Below are positions 8,526 to 16,802 of a stretch of 64,000 bases of DNA, piece after piece; the stretch's first letter is position 1; each line of letters begins with the position of its first letter. Source of the stretch: Dyella sp. ASV21 (GTDB taxonomy: Bacteria; Pseudomonadota; Gammaproteobacteria; Xanthomonadales; Rhodanobacteraceae); contig NZ_JAELTT010000016.1 of assembly GCF_016428975.1 (NCBI RefSeq), positions 1-64,000 of the forward strand, read 5' to 3'. The notes under the pieces are model-generated. The model searched no databases and was not told the origin of the DNA. It worked only from the letters and a program-made list of their open reading frames with translations. The translations under genes and the position numbers were made by a program.

Positions 8526-8681
8526 GTATCACCACGTAACCCCTCGAGCCCATCGAGGGCGTTCCACACCGCGGTAACCTCCCATCCCTGAGCCCGGTCG
8601 TGGAACGTGCGGAGGACTGGATCCGCTAGGGCGGTGCGCGCCAGGTTCGCCTGGCGCGCATCCAGTCGCCTGGAGGGACCA

Positions 8682-9323
8682 TCAGGGAATAATCTGCAGG
8701 CGTCGGCACGCCTCCAGAATCGCCTGGATCGCCAGGCCCGCCTGCAACACCGAAAACACCCAGCCGATCACCTGCAAGATAGGCACGCCAATTACCCGCA
8801 TGATCGCACTGGCGGCCAGCATGCCCAGAAGGTTGAGCAGCATGATGCCGCCGATGGTGGCGAGCACGGCCTGCCGAAAAGCGTCATCGCCGGCACTGCG
8901 TGCGATAAAGAAAATAATGGCGACCACGGCGGCCGGCGTCACGATGGTGGGAATCACCAACGGCGACAAGGTGGGCTTGCCTGTCCAAGGCGGCCTGGCG
9001 CCATCGGGCAGGGACGAGGTCGGGCGCTCGGGCAGGCTCACCAGTTCCAGGTCGGTGATGGAACGCAGGGCCGTGGTGAACAGGATCAGGCCACCGGCGA
9101 TCATCACCGCGTCAATGCCCACATGCCATTTGCTGAGGTTCTCGCTTGCGCTGAAGGCGATGAACAACACCAGCGCAAACGACATCACGAACGAACGGAT
9201 CGCCAGGTGCAGCCGATACGAACGGCTACTGCCATACGTCAGCGCGTGAAACACCGGGATGGTCTTCAGCGGGCCCAGGGTGAGAAAGAAGATGGCAAAG
9301 ACGTAAGCGTAGTCATTATTCAT
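8682..9323 (-). CDS. MarC-family integral membrane protein
   Basis: A 213-residue protein of the MarC/UPF0056 family with about six membrane helices: YAYVFAIFFLTLGPLKTIPVF at the start, SFVMSFALVLFIAFS, VMIAGGLILFTTALR, then after a loop VIPTIVTPAAVVAIIFF and two more helices. The family was once linked to multiple antibiotic resistance; its true role is not settled. The start is ATG at 9323 with GAGGAG ten bases upstream; the frame remains open to 10079 but that part is a shadow of the M20 gene. The 155 bases between this gene and the receptor stop at 8525 contain an inverted repeat (CCCTCGA at 8541, TCGAGGG at 8553) without a T-run. Confidence 0.85.
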   Translation of the reverse strand: MNNDYAYVFAIFFLTLGPLKTIPVFHALTYGSSRSYRLHLAIRSFVMSFALVLFIAFSASENLSKWHVGIDAVMIAGGLILFTTALRSITDLELVSLPERPTSSLPDGARPPWTGKPTLSPLVIPTIVTPAAVVAIIFFIARSAGDDAFRQAVLATIGGIMLLNLLGMLAASAIMRVIGVPILQVIGWVFSVLQAGLAIQAILEACRRLQIIP

Positions 9324-9430
9324 GGCGTGCTCCTCAAGACCTTCCGCCAGGCGTGCTGCCATCGGACGTGCAATGGGGCGAGGCCACGCGCAAGGCCTCG
9401 CCGGTTTCTTGAGTGGTGATGAGGGCGCCG

Positions 9431-10852
9431 TCAGCCGGTCATTTCGCGTCCGCCATCGTTGGCGATAAGGAAATCCGGCATGGAATAAGGCTGCTTGCGA
9501 TCGGGCGGCAGCGCCGACTGGAATGGCTTGCCCTCGGTGCGGCGCAGGAAATCCGCGCGTGCCGCCTCGCGCAGTGAGGCGTCGGTGAGTACATCCAGCG
9601 CGGCGGCGGCAAGAATGCGCGAGGTATTCACGCACGAGCGCAAACCGATGCTCATGCCGTGCACAGCGGTAGCGACCAAGGTGTGCAAGGAAATGCCCAA
9701 GGGCAGGGTGACCATGGTGACGCCCGAGGTTGGCGTTTGCCACGACACGTCGCCCACGTCGGTAAAGCCACCCATGCGCGGTTCTGGCGGAATCGGTTGC
9801 ACTTGCGCGGAAAGGCCGGCGGGCTCGACGCCGAACGCGGTTTGCAGGTCGCGCGCAAATTGCTGTTCCTGCGCTGTCCAGTCGGGAATACCTACGCGTT
9901 GCAGGTGCGCATGCACGCATTCGCCCAGGGGCGAGTTGGGCATCAGATCGTAAAGGCCAAAATAGAGTTCGACGTTGGCTTTGGTCTGCGTCGCCATGGC
10001 GGCGCCTTCGGCGATCTGGCGAATCCATTGCGAGGTCTTGTTCACATGCTCGCGATCGCAATCGCGCGAGTACAGCCATATCTGCGCACAGTCAGGCACC
10101 ACGTTAGGCGCCACGCCGGCCATTTCGTACACGTAATGCACGCGCGCGGTGGGCTCCAGGTGCTCGCGCATGGCGTTGATGCCGTGCGCGAACAGCTCCG
10201 CCGCATGCACCGCGCTGCGGCCCAGCCAGGGCGTGTTGCCGGCGTGCGCGGTGACCCCGCGGAACTCCACCCGCATCTGATCGGTGGCGGTGGTGCGGAT
10301 GCTGGCCACCATGCCGGTGTTGAACGGATGGGTATGGAAGCAGGCGTCGAGATCCGCGAACATTTTTTCGCGCGCCATGTAGACCTTGGCGCCCTCGGTT
10401 TCCTCGGCGGCGCAGCCATAGACGCGCAACGTGCCCGGCAACTTCTGCGCGGCCATCACCTGCTTCAGTGCCAGGGCCGCACCGAGCGATGACGCGCCGA
10501 TAAGGTTGTGGCCGCAGCCATGGCCGTTGACGTTGCCATCCGCGCGCGGCTTCTTTTCGGTCACCGCTTCGTTGCCAAGGTTGGGCAGTGCGTCGTATTC
10601 GAGCAACAGGCCGACCTTGGGCGAGCCGCTGCCGTATTCCGCCACGAACGCCGTGGGAATGCCGGCGGCCGCGCGCGAGGTGATGGTGAAACCGTTTTGC
10701 TCCAGCAGGTTCAGCAGCGTCGCGGAGGATTGGGATTCCTTCATCGGCAGTTCCGAGAGGTTCCAGATGTCCATGGCGGCCTTCTCGATCACCGTCCGGT
10801 GCGCTTCCACGGCCTGGTCGATGGCGTTGTACAGCGTGGCTTGGTTCGACAT
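9431..10852 (-). CDS. M20-family amidohydrolase, AbgB-like
   Basis: A 473-residue zinc peptidase close to the B subunit of p-aminobenzoyl-glutamate hydrolase and related M20D amidohydrolases. Visible motifs are the metal-site NVNGHGCGHNLIGASS at about residue 108, the acidic pair in GCAAEETEGAKVYM, and HTHPFNTGMVAS; the dimerisation domain carries RVEFRGVTAHAGNTPW, the usual hallmark. The final GGFTDVGDVSWQTPT also fits AbgB. No signal peptide is present, so it is cytoplasmic. AbgA, its partner in E. coli, is not beside it, so the substrate may be another N-acyl amino acid. The ATG at 10852 has only a weak ribosome site (AGAGCTACC). Confidence 0.85.
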   Translation of the reverse strand: MSNQATLYNAIDQAVEAHRTVIEKAAMDIWNLSELPMKESQSSATLLNLLEQNGFTITSRAAAGIPTAFVAEYGSGSPKVGLLLEYDALPNLGNEAVTEKKPRADGNVNGHGCGHNLIGASSLGAALALKQVMAAQKLPGTLRVYGCAAEETEGAKVYMAREKMFADLDACFHTHPFNTGMVASIRTTATDQMRVEFRGVTAHAGNTPWLGRSAVHAAELFAHGINAMREHLEPTARVHYVYEMAGVAPNVVPDCAQIWLYSRDCDREHVNKTSQWIRQIAEGAAMATQTKANVELYFGLYDLMPNSPLGECVHAHLQRVGIPDWTAQEQQFARDLQTAFGVEPAGLSAQVQPIPPEPRMGGFTDVGDVSWQTPTSGVTMVTLPLGISLHTLVATAVHGMSIGLRSCVNTSRILAAAALDVLTDASLREAARADFLRRTEGKPFQSALPPDRKQPYSMPDFLIANDGGREMTG

Positions 10853-11439
10853 GAGGGTAGCTCTGGTGGCGTGTTTGGAACGCTACAGCAAGGGCCTGCG
10901 ATAGCTAGCGGTGCGTTCGCCGCGGCCACGCAAGGGAATGGCGTGTCCCTGCGTCGATGTCTGCCGCGCATGGCATCGGCATGGAAAGAAAGAAGGGAGG
11001 GCGGTGTGCCGCCATGCGTCGAACGGAAGGGCGGCCCGTAACGCGTGCCGCGTGGCCGCAGCGTACGGGCGGAAGCGGGAGTATGACCATGCCGTGCGCG
11101 ACATCACGAAGACGCTCTCAGGGAGAGACGAACGGATGCGCGTCTTTCATCCTGGGTGCCACCGGAGCACCCGCCGATCCGCGCCATCGACGGTCACGAT
11201 ATCTGTTGGTTTGCGCACAGCCTTGGCTTGTGCTCGTCAATGGTCCGTGAAAGCAACGGCAGTCATCGTGGCGAGCCGGCAAGCCACTTTTACTTGCGCC
11301 ACGCGCCACGCGGCGGATGCGGTCATCCGTGCGTATGGCACGCTTCGTGGCGACATGGCGTTGGCGATGCGTCGCAACGTTTTTCCTCGGTTTGCGGCGT
11401 GGCTGAGGCCGTGCCGACGGATGGTGCCTGCGGTGTGGG
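10853..11439. other. 587-bp gap without a supported gene
   Basis: All frames here are short, lack ribosome sites and look like chance frames. The stretch is the upstream region of the AbgB-like gene on the minus strand. It contains small inverted repeats, the clearest being GGGTGC at 11154-11159 with GCACCC at 11167-11172, and CTCTCAGGGAGAG at about 11116-11128. They could be part of a structured leader or a decayed gene; I see no known riboswitch core. Confidence 0.4.
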
Positions 11440-11838
11440 TCAGGCCGAGGTGCTGGGTGGCGTGCGTCGCCGTTCCTCCATGAGCGCTACCAGGTTGCCG
11501 TCCGGATCGTGCAGAAAGGCCAGCCACAAGGTGTGATCGGATAGCGCGGCGGTGACGCGCGGCTGGTGGGCGCCCTCGGCGCCGCGGTCGAGCAGGCTGC
11601 GATAGCTGGCGTCGATGTCGTGCACCTTCAGATACAGCACCGAGTTGCCGCCCACCGCCCCGGCGCCCTGCGGCGTGGTGAGCATCAGGCGGATGCCGCC
11701 GCAGTCGAGGAATGCCAACTGCAACGCGGGGCGAAACAGGAACGGCAGCTCCAGAATGTCCCGATAGAAGGCGAGCGCACGGTCCACATCGCTCACGGTG
11801 ATGGCGATCTGGCCGATGCCGGTGACGGGCGAGGACAT
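11440..11838 (-). CDS. VOC (glyoxalase-fold) protein
   Basis: A 132-residue vicinal-oxygen-chelate protein with the two beta-alpha-beta-beta-beta halves: GQIAITVSDVDRALAFYRDIL at the start and SVLYLKVHDIDASYRSLLDRG in the middle, ending in the typical FLHDPDGNLVALMEE. The D/E at the end of each half fits a metal site, but the substrate cannot be read from the sequence. It starts with ATG at 11838, with CCCGGAG about nine bases upstream, and diverges from the helicase gene at 11914. Confidence 0.85.
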   Translation of the reverse strand: MSSPVTGIGQIAITVSDVDRALAFYRDILELPFLFRPALQLAFLDCGGIRLMLTTPQGAGAVGGNSVLYLKVHDIDASYRSLLDRGAEGAHQPRVTAALSDHTLWLAFLHDPDGNLVALMEERRRTPPSTSA

Positions 11839-11913
11839 GGCGGCGCTCCGGGTGGGGAGACTGCCAGTCTAAGCCATTCGCGGGCATGGCCCGGCATCGG
11901 CCATACTTGGCGG

Positions 11914-13854
11914 ATGATCGATCACGAGGACGTTGCCGCGCTGCTTGGCCCCGAGGGACCATTTGCCCGCGAGCTACCCAATTTCGCCCCGCGCGAAGCG
12001 CAGCAAAGCATGGCCAGCGCCGTGCAGCACGCCATCGCCGAGCGCGACACCTTGATTGCCGAGGCCGGCACCGGCACCGGCAAGACGTTCGCCTACCTGG
12101 TGCCGGCGCTGCTTTCGGGTGAGCGGGTGATCGTTTCCACCGGCACCAAGGCCTTGCAGGATCAGCTGTATTTTCGCGACTTGCCGCGTGTCAGCTCGGT
12201 GTTGGGGGCGCGCCTGAAAATGGCGCTGCTGAAAGGTCGTTCCAATTACCTGTGCCTGTATCGCCTGGACCAGACCGTGCGCGAAGGCATCAGCTTCGAT
12301 CGCGCCCAGGCGTCGCAGCTGGCGGCGGTACGCGCATGGTCGGCGCGTACGCGTCGCGGCGACCGCATGGAGTTGGCCGAGGTGCCGGAGGAATCGCCGT
12401 TGTGGCCGCGCGTAACCTCCACGCCGGAAAACTGCCTGGGTGTGGAGTGCCCGTTCTACGACGACTGCCACGTGGTGAAGGCGCGCCGCGAAGCGCAGGA
12501 AGCCGATCTCGTGGTGGTCAACCATCACCTGCTGTTCGCCGACCTGGCGCTCAAGCAGGAGGGTTTTGGCGAGATCCTGCCGGGCGCGAGCGCCTTTGTT
12601 CTGGACGAAGCGCACCAGATTCCCGAACTGGCGGGGCAGTTCTTTTCGCAAAGCATCAGCGCGCGTCAGCTCAGCGATCTGGCGCAGGACAGCCTCACCG
12701 AATGCAACGGCGTTACCGGCGCCATCAGTCTCGTGTTGGAGCCGGCCGAAGCGGTGCAGGACGCCATCCGCAAGCTGCGCCTGGCGATGGATGCCTTGCC
12801 CGAGCGCGGCCCCTATCATCTGTTGGAAACCAGCGCCGCCATCGATGAGGCCGTGCACGAACTGCGCGAAGTGTTGGCGGCCTTTACCGACGTGCTCGCC
12901 TCGCAGGCGGATCGTTCGCGGGGCTTCAGCCTTGCGCACGAACGCGCCGCGCTGCTCAGCGAACGGCTGGACCGCATCGCCGAGCGCGAAGGCGAGCGCG
13001 ATGTACGTTGGTACGAATTGTTCCCGCGGGGCTTTGCGCTGTATGCCACGCCGCTGGATCTCGCCGCGCCGCTGCGCGCCATGCGCGAACAGACGCAGGC
13101 GGCGTGGATCTATACCTCGGCTACTTTGTCGGTGGCGGGGAGTTTCGACCACTTTGCGCGCCAGCTCGGCCTGGACGATCCGCATACGCTGCACGTGGAT
13201 AGCCCCTTCGACTACACCCGTCAGGCCTTGTGCTATCTGCCGGCGGGCTTGCCCGATCCGGCCGCGCGCGACTACACCGATCGCGTGCTGGACGCGGTGC
13301 TGCCCGTGCTGCACGCCTCGCATGGGCGCGCCTTCCTGTTGTTCACCTCGCATCGTGCCTTGCGTCGCGCCGCCGAGTTGCTGCGCGAACGCGTGCCCTG
13401 GCCGTTGTTCGTGCAGGGCAGTGCACCGCGCCATCGCCTGCTGGAAGAATTTCGTGCCAGTGGACATGGTGTGTTGCTGGGCGCGGCCAGCTTCTGGGAA
13501 GGCGTGGATGTGGCGGGCGAGGCGCTCAGCGTGGTGGTGATCGACAAGCTGCCGTTCGCTTCGCCCGACGATCCCGTGTTGCAGGCGCGGCTGGAGGCGC
13601 TGGAACAGGCCGGGATCAATCCCTTCATGGGCTGGCAGGTGCCCAGCGCGGTGATTGCGCTCAAGCAGGGCGCCGGGCGCCTGATCCGCGACGTACGCGA
13701 TCGCGGCGTGCTGGTGCTGTGCGATCCGCGCCTCACCAGCAAGGGCTACGGGCGCCTGTTCCTGGGCAGCCTTCCGCCGATGCCGCGAACGCGCGAACTG
13801 GCGCCGGTGCAAGCCTTCTTCGCCGATGACCTGGCGGTATCCGCTTCGCCTTGA
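11914..13854 (+). CDS. yoaA: YoaA/DinG-type ATP-dependent DNA helicase
   Basis: A 646-residue superfamily-2, XPD-like 5'-3' helicase. It has Walker A GTGTGKT at residues 52-58, the DEAH box in FVLDEAHQIPELAG, and C-terminal motifs HGRAFLLFTSHRALRRAAELL, SFWEGVDVAGEALSVVVIDKLPF and QGAGRLIRDVRDRGVL. Four cysteines (114, 174, 179 and 185, in CLGVECPFYDDC for the last three) are placed as the iron-sulphur ligands of this family. Members unwind forked or R-loop DNA and help DNA repair; YoaA pairs with the clamp-loader subunit HolC in E. coli. It lacks the N-terminal nuclease domain of Gram-positive DinG. ATG at 11914 was chosen because it starts the conserved domain. Confidence 0.9.
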   Translation: MIDHEDVAALLGPEGPFARELPNFAPREAQQSMASAVQHAIAERDTLIAEAGTGTGKTFAYLVPALLSGERVIVSTGTKALQDQLYFRDLPRVSSVLGARLKMALLKGRSNYLCLYRLDQTVREGISFDRAQASQLAAVRAWSARTRRGDRMELAEVPEESPLWPRVTSTPENCLGVECPFYDDCHVVKARREAQEADLVVVNHHLLFADLALKQEGFGEILPGASAFVLDEAHQIPELAGQFFSQSISARQLSDLAQDSLTECNGVTGAISLVLEPAEAVQDAIRKLRLAMDALPERGPYHLLETSAAIDEAVHELREVLAAFTDVLASQADRSRGFSLAHERAALLSERLDRIAEREGERDVRWYELFPRGFALYATPLDLAAPLRAMREQTQAAWIYTSATLSVAGSFDHFARQLGLDDPHTLHVDSPFDYTRQALCYLPAGLPDPAARDYTDRVLDAVLPVLHASHGRAFLLFTSHRALRRAAELLRERVPWPLFVQGSAPRHRLLEEFRASGHGVLLGAASFWEGVDVAGEALSVVVIDKLPFASPDDPVLQARLEALEQAGINPFMGWQVPSAVIALKQGAGRLIRDVRDRGVLVLCDPRLTSKGYGRLFLGSLPPMPRTRELAPVQAFFADDLAVSASP

Positions 13855-13905
13855 CGGTGGCCGGCGCATACTGGGGCATCGACAACCCCCGATGAGGAGA
13901 GCGAC

Positions 13906-14277
13906 ATGGCCAAAGTCATTGGTGTAGGCGGCATCTTCTTCAAGTCACGCGACCCCAAGGCATTGGCCGAGTGGTACACCGAGCATCTGGGCTTACCCGT
14001 GGACAAATGGGGCGGGGCGCGTTTTGCGGAGGATGTTTCGCGACCCGGCTATACGTTGTGGTCGCCGTTCGCCGTCGACACCGCCTACTTCGGCGCCGGC
14101 TCCCAGTCCTACATGATCAATCTGCGCGTGGATGATCTCGACGCGCTGTTGTCGCAACTGCGCGCGGCTGGCGTGAATGTGGATGAGCGCGTGGACAAGA
14201 GCGAGTACGGGGCGTTCGGCTGGATCACCGACCCGGACGGCAACCGCGTCGAACTGTGGCAGCCGCCAGCGGCCTGA
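13906..14277 (+). CDS. VOC (glyoxalase-fold) protein
   Basis: A 123-residue protein with GVGGIFFKSRDPKALAEWYTEHLGLP at the start and a second half with INLRVDDLDALLSQLRAAGV, ending FGWITDPDGNRVELWQPP. The pattern is that of small VOC enzymes similar to glyoxalase I or fosfomycin-resistance proteins, but no diagnostic residues separate them here. GAGGAGAG lies just before ATG at 13906. It follows the helicase gene by 51 bases on the same strand and may be cotranscribed. Confidence 0.85.
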   Translation: MAKVIGVGGIFFKSRDPKALAEWYTEHLGLPVDKWGGARFAEDVSRPGYTLWSPFAVDTAYFGAGSQSYMINLRVDDLDALLSQLRAAGVNVDERVDKSEYGAFGWITDPDGNRVELWQPPAA

Positions 14278-14461
14278 TCGCCGTTTTGCCTTTAACGCGC
14301 CGCAGCGGGGCCCCCGGGCGCCCGCTGGCGGGCCGCGCATGGCGTTCTGATGGGGTACCCCAAGCACACGGTTGAGGTGGCCGGGGTGGCCACGCGGCCT
14401 GGCCGCGGGCTTGCATGCGATTCGCCGGCTCGCGGCGTTCACCCGTTATCATGGAGCGATC

Positions 14462-15151
14462 ATGAATCTGCTCGCCATCGAAACCGCCACCGAAGCCTGC
14501 TCCGTCGCCCTGATCCATGGCGACCAGGTCATTGCCCGCAGCGAAATCGCTCCCAGACGCCACACCGAACTGGTGCTGCCCATGGCCGACGCCTTGTTGG
14601 CCGAGGCCGGCCTGAGCCGGCACGCGCTCGATGCCGTGGCGGTGGGGCGCGGCCCGGGAGCGTTCACCGGTGTGCGCCTGGGTATTTCGCTTGCCCAGGG
14701 TATGGCGCTGGCGCTGGATGTGCCGGTGATTACCGTGTCCTCGCTGGCCGCCCTGGCGCTGGAGGCGCCGGAGGACGACGAAGCCATTCTCGCCGTGATC
14801 GACGCGCGCATGGGCGAGGTTTATGCGGCCAGTTATCGCCGCGACGGTGATGGCGGGCTGGTGGCGTTGGATGAGGAGCGCGTGTGCACGCCCGAGGCGC
14901 TGCTGCTGCCCGAGGCGCCGCACTGGCATGTGGTCGGCAGCGGTTGGGCCACCTATGCCCAGGTATTGGGCGAACGCCTTACCGGCGCATTGCGCAGCGC
15001 CAGCGGCAACCGCTATCCGCAGGCCAGGCACGTGGCGGAGCTTGCCGCCATCGAGTTTGCCGCCGGGCGCGCCTCGGCCCCGGAGCACGCCTTGCCGGTG
15101 TATCTACGCGACAAGGTGGCCTTGACCCTGGTCGAGCAAGGCAAGGCCTGA
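14462..15151 (+). CDS. tsaB: tRNA threonylcarbamoyladenosine biosynthesis protein TsaB
   Basis: A 229-residue ASKHA-fold partner of TsaD in the complex that adds threonylcarbamoyl to A37 of ANN-decoding tRNAs. It shows the family's opening LLAIETATEACSVAL, then RRHTELVLPMADALL, VGRGPGAFTGVRLGISLAQG and VIDARMGEVYAASY. Length is normal (about 230). The start is ATG at 14462; a longer frame from 14372 is not conserved in character. The gene stands alone, 184 bases after the VOC gene; that gap is GC-rich with a GCCCGC-TG-GCGGGC hairpin near 14320-14333 and no gene. Confidence 0.93.
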   Translation: MNLLAIETATEACSVALIHGDQVIARSEIAPRRHTELVLPMADALLAEAGLSRHALDAVAVGRGPGAFTGVRLGISLAQGMALALDVPVITVSSLAALALEAPEDDEAILAVIDARMGEVYAASYRRDGDGGLVALDEERVCTPEALLLPEAPHWHVVGSGWATYAQVLGERLTGALRSASGNRYPQARHVAELAAIEFAAGRASAPEHALPVYLRDKVALTLVEQGKA

Positions 15152-15158
15152 AGCGCGC

Positions 15159-15818
15159 TCAAAGCTTGAACAGCGGCTGCAGCGTACGCGCCAGCCAACC
15201 CGAGAAACGCAGCGGCGCATCCGTCGCCGCCAGGCAGATGCACGGTACGCCAGGTGCCGTGATCGGCTGATGCTCCACATCGACGTCCAGGTCGGCGACA
15301 TCGCCCGGCGCGAAATGGCCCAGCGAATCGTCGTAGGAGCCTTGCAGGATCATGGTCAACTCGTTGCCGCCGTGGCTGTGCATCGGCACGCTGCGGCCGG
15401 GCGCGGTGCGCAGCAGCATCAGGTGACTGTCCGCCACATCGTGGGCGCGGATGTGATGCACGCCCGGGCCGATCATGCGCCAGCGCAGCGTGCTGTAGCG
15501 ATCGCCGAAATACGGGTGCAGTGCGGCGGGGAGCAGATCCGGGTCGTGCGCCGGGTGCGCCGTGGTCGGCATGCGAGCGGGCGCGGTTTCCGTGGCGCGC
15601 AGGCGCGCAAGCAGGCTGTCGCGTGTGCTGGCAGACAAGGGCGCGCCTTCCTGTTGCTTCATCAACTGGCCGCCGACGAGGTCGGCATCGCGCAGTTGTT
15701 CGCGGCAGGTGCGGCAAATGCTCAGGTGTGCGGACACCACCACCGCAAAGGCGGTGGGCAGGGCACCGGCGGAGTAGCCGATAAGGGTGGCGGTATCGAG
15801 GTGATGATGCGGTTTCAT
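15159..15818 (-). CDS. chrR: ChrR-type zinc anti-sigma factor
   Basis: A 219-residue anti-sigma factor of the Rhodobacter ChrR class, which holds its ECF sigma factor inactive until singlet oxygen or a similar lipid-oxidising stress. The N-terminal anti-sigma domain has zinc ligands H6, H31, C35 and C38, identical in number to those of R. sphaeroides ChrR. The C-terminal cupin domain has H147, H149, E153 and H183, the same spacing as H141/H143/E147/H177 in the model protein. This cupin domain is the part needed for stress sensing. The ATG at 15818 overlaps the TGA of the sigma gene, so the two are translationally coupled. Confidence 0.92.
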   Translation of the reverse strand: MKPHHHLDTATLIGYSAGALPTAFAVVVSAHLSICRTCREQLRDADLVGGQLMKQQEGAPLSASTRDSLLARLRATETAPARMPTTAHPAHDPDLLPAALHPYFGDRYSTLRWRMIGPGVHHIRAHDVADSHLMLLRTAPGRSVPMHSHGGNELTMILQGSYDDSLGHFAPGDVADLDVDVEHQPITAPGVPCICLAATDAPLRFSGWLARTLQPLFKL

Positions 15819-16456
15819 GGCGTACGTCCCAACCCCAGCTGCAACTTGGCGAATGCGCGTCGCAGCGTGGACTTGACCGAGCCCAGCGGCATGCCCAGTT
15901 CCTGGGCGATCTCACTGTGGCTCTTGGCTTCGAAATAAGACATGCGGATCAGGCGGGCCTGCGCCGCGGGCAAGGCATCGATGGCCTGACTCAGGCCGGC
16001 ATGATCGGTGAACGACTCGGCACTGCTGCCGCCCTCTTCGGCGTGTTCGTGATCCAGCCAATCCAGGCCCTCCTGGATCGGCAACCAGCGCGGCTCGCCG
16101 CGCATGCTGTCGATGTAGAGGTTGCGCGCTACGCGGAACAGCCAGGTGGAAAGGCTGGCGCGCGCCGGGTCGAACAGGTCGGCCCGGCGCCATAGGCGCA
16201 GCATGGCCTCCTGTACCAGCTCCTCGGCTTGGGCCGCCGGCACGTTGAGGCCCAGCAGATAGCGTTGCAGGCGCGGGCCGAAATGGTCGTAGATGCGCAT
16301 GAAGCCATCCATATCCCGGCGCGCGGCGACACAGGCCATCTGTTCGGCCCAGTAGCGTGCATCGTCGGCGGCTTGGCTGGCAGATGTGGACACGCGTCGC
16401 ACTACCCCGAGGGGCGTCACCTTATGGGTTGCGGGATCAGGAGGCATCATAACCAT
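15815..16456 (-). CDS. ECF sigma factor (RpoE/ECF11 type)
   Basis: A 213-residue group-IV sigma factor. Region 2 runs through FMRIYDHFGPRLQRYLLGLN, EELVQEAMLRLWRRAD and STWLFRVARNLYIDSMRG; region 4 has ALPAAQARLIRMSYFEAKSHSEIA and LGMPLGSVKSTLRRAFAKL. The WAEQMACVAARRDMDGF lead and the coupled ChrR gene place it with ECF11. The start is uncertain: ATG codons at 16456, 16450 and 16447 are close together, with GGGTGG upstream. A longer frame to 16639 would read through the promoter motif at 16590-16613 and is rejected. I infer autoregulation from that motif and control of the lipid cluster to the right. Confidence 0.9.
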   Translation of the reverse strand: MVMMPPDPATHKVTPLGVVRRVSTSASQAADDARYWAEQMACVAARRDMDGFMRIYDHFGPRLQRYLLGLNVPAAQAEELVQEAMLRLWRRADLFDPARASLSTWLFRVARNLYIDSMRGEPRWLPIQEGLDWLDHEHAEEGGSSAESFTDHAGLSQAIDALPAAQARLIRMSYFEAKSHSEIAQELGMPLGSVKSTLRRAFAKLQLGLGRTP

Positions 16457-16589
16457 GCTTCCACCCGCTGGCGCAGCATGGCCGGGTTTCCCACGCCAGG
16501 ACGCGCCCGGGCCGTGACGTCGGGGAAAGCGGCAACATCGGGCGGATGGGCAGGGTCGGCATGGAAGTAGTCCGGTGGTCTTGGGCCTA

Positions 16590-16613
16590 TACGCAAACCC
16601 GCGCCGTTTGGAT
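16590..16613 (-). promoter_or_regulatory. Putative ECF sigma promoter of the sigma-chrR operon
   Basis: Read on the minus strand: ATCC, 16 bases, CGTA, in the wider context GCATCCAAA ... TTTGCGTATAGG. The same ATCC-N16-CGTA arrangement occurs before the lipocalin (17353), the secreted protein (26206) and, with 17 bases, the desaturase operon (25318). The predicted transcript would have a leader of about 125 bases. The known ECF11 promoter has TGATCC at -35, so a shared ATCC fits; the match as a regulon motif is my inference. Confidence 0.6.
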
Positions 16614-16690
16614 GCATGGCCATGGTCTGGCAAGGACACGGCTAGGCCATGGCCTGCGCGGCCGGCTAAACCGTCGCTGAAACCGTCCTC

Positions 16691-16717
16691 TTGAAAGCCG
16701 GCGATGCCCCCTCATTT
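16691..16717 (+). promoter_or_regulatory. Sigma-32-like heat-shock promoter of the hsp20 gene
   Basis: CTTGAAA (TTGAAA at 16691-16696), 13 bases, then CCTCATTT at 16710-16717. The RpoH consensus is CTTGAAA, 13-15 bases, CCCCATNT, so only one base of the -10 box differs. The start of transcription would fall near 16724 and give a leader of about 75 bases that holds the two hairpins described at 16748-16802. Confidence 0.65.
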
Positions 16718-16747
16718 TTCCCGTCGCCAGTCGCTTCGGGGCTGGCT

Positions 16748-16802
16748 CGTCGCGCCGTGTGGCGCGACGCCTACATGTTGCTCATCAGAGGATATGGTTA
16801 TG
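16748..16802 (+). promoter_or_regulatory. ROSE-like RNA thermometer in the hsp20 leader
   Basis: Two hairpins. The first is a perfect 9-bp stem, CGTCGCGCC at 16748-16756 and GGCGCGACG at 16761-16769 with a GTGT loop. The second pairs TTGCTC (16778-16783) with GAGGAT (16788-16793) around an ATCA loop and so hides the ribosome site GAGG of the gene. That second stem has a G opposite G inside it. In ROSE elements of small heat-shock genes a UYGCU motif pairs imperfectly with the Shine-Dalgarno bases and an unusual G-G pair lets the stem melt on warming; the layout here is the same. Confidence 0.6.

Noticed and set aside
8541-8559. Terminator after the TonB receptor (CCCTCGA/TCGAGGG)
   Set aside because: The stem is 7 bp with no T-run on either strand; it may be chance.
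9324-10079. N-terminal extension of the MarC frame
   Set aside because: The conserved protein starts at 9323 with a good ribosome site; the extension only mirrors the M20 gene.
11101-11175. Possible glycine-type riboswitch (CTCTCAGG seen on the plus strand)
   Set aside because: The required GCCGAAGG-type core before it is missing and no glycine gene lies downstream.
16421-16440. A TGATCC sequence on the minus strand near 16439 as an ECF promoter
   Set aside because: It lies inside the sigma coding region and its TAAG partner is only nine bases away, too close for a promoter. The motif at 16590-16613 fits better.
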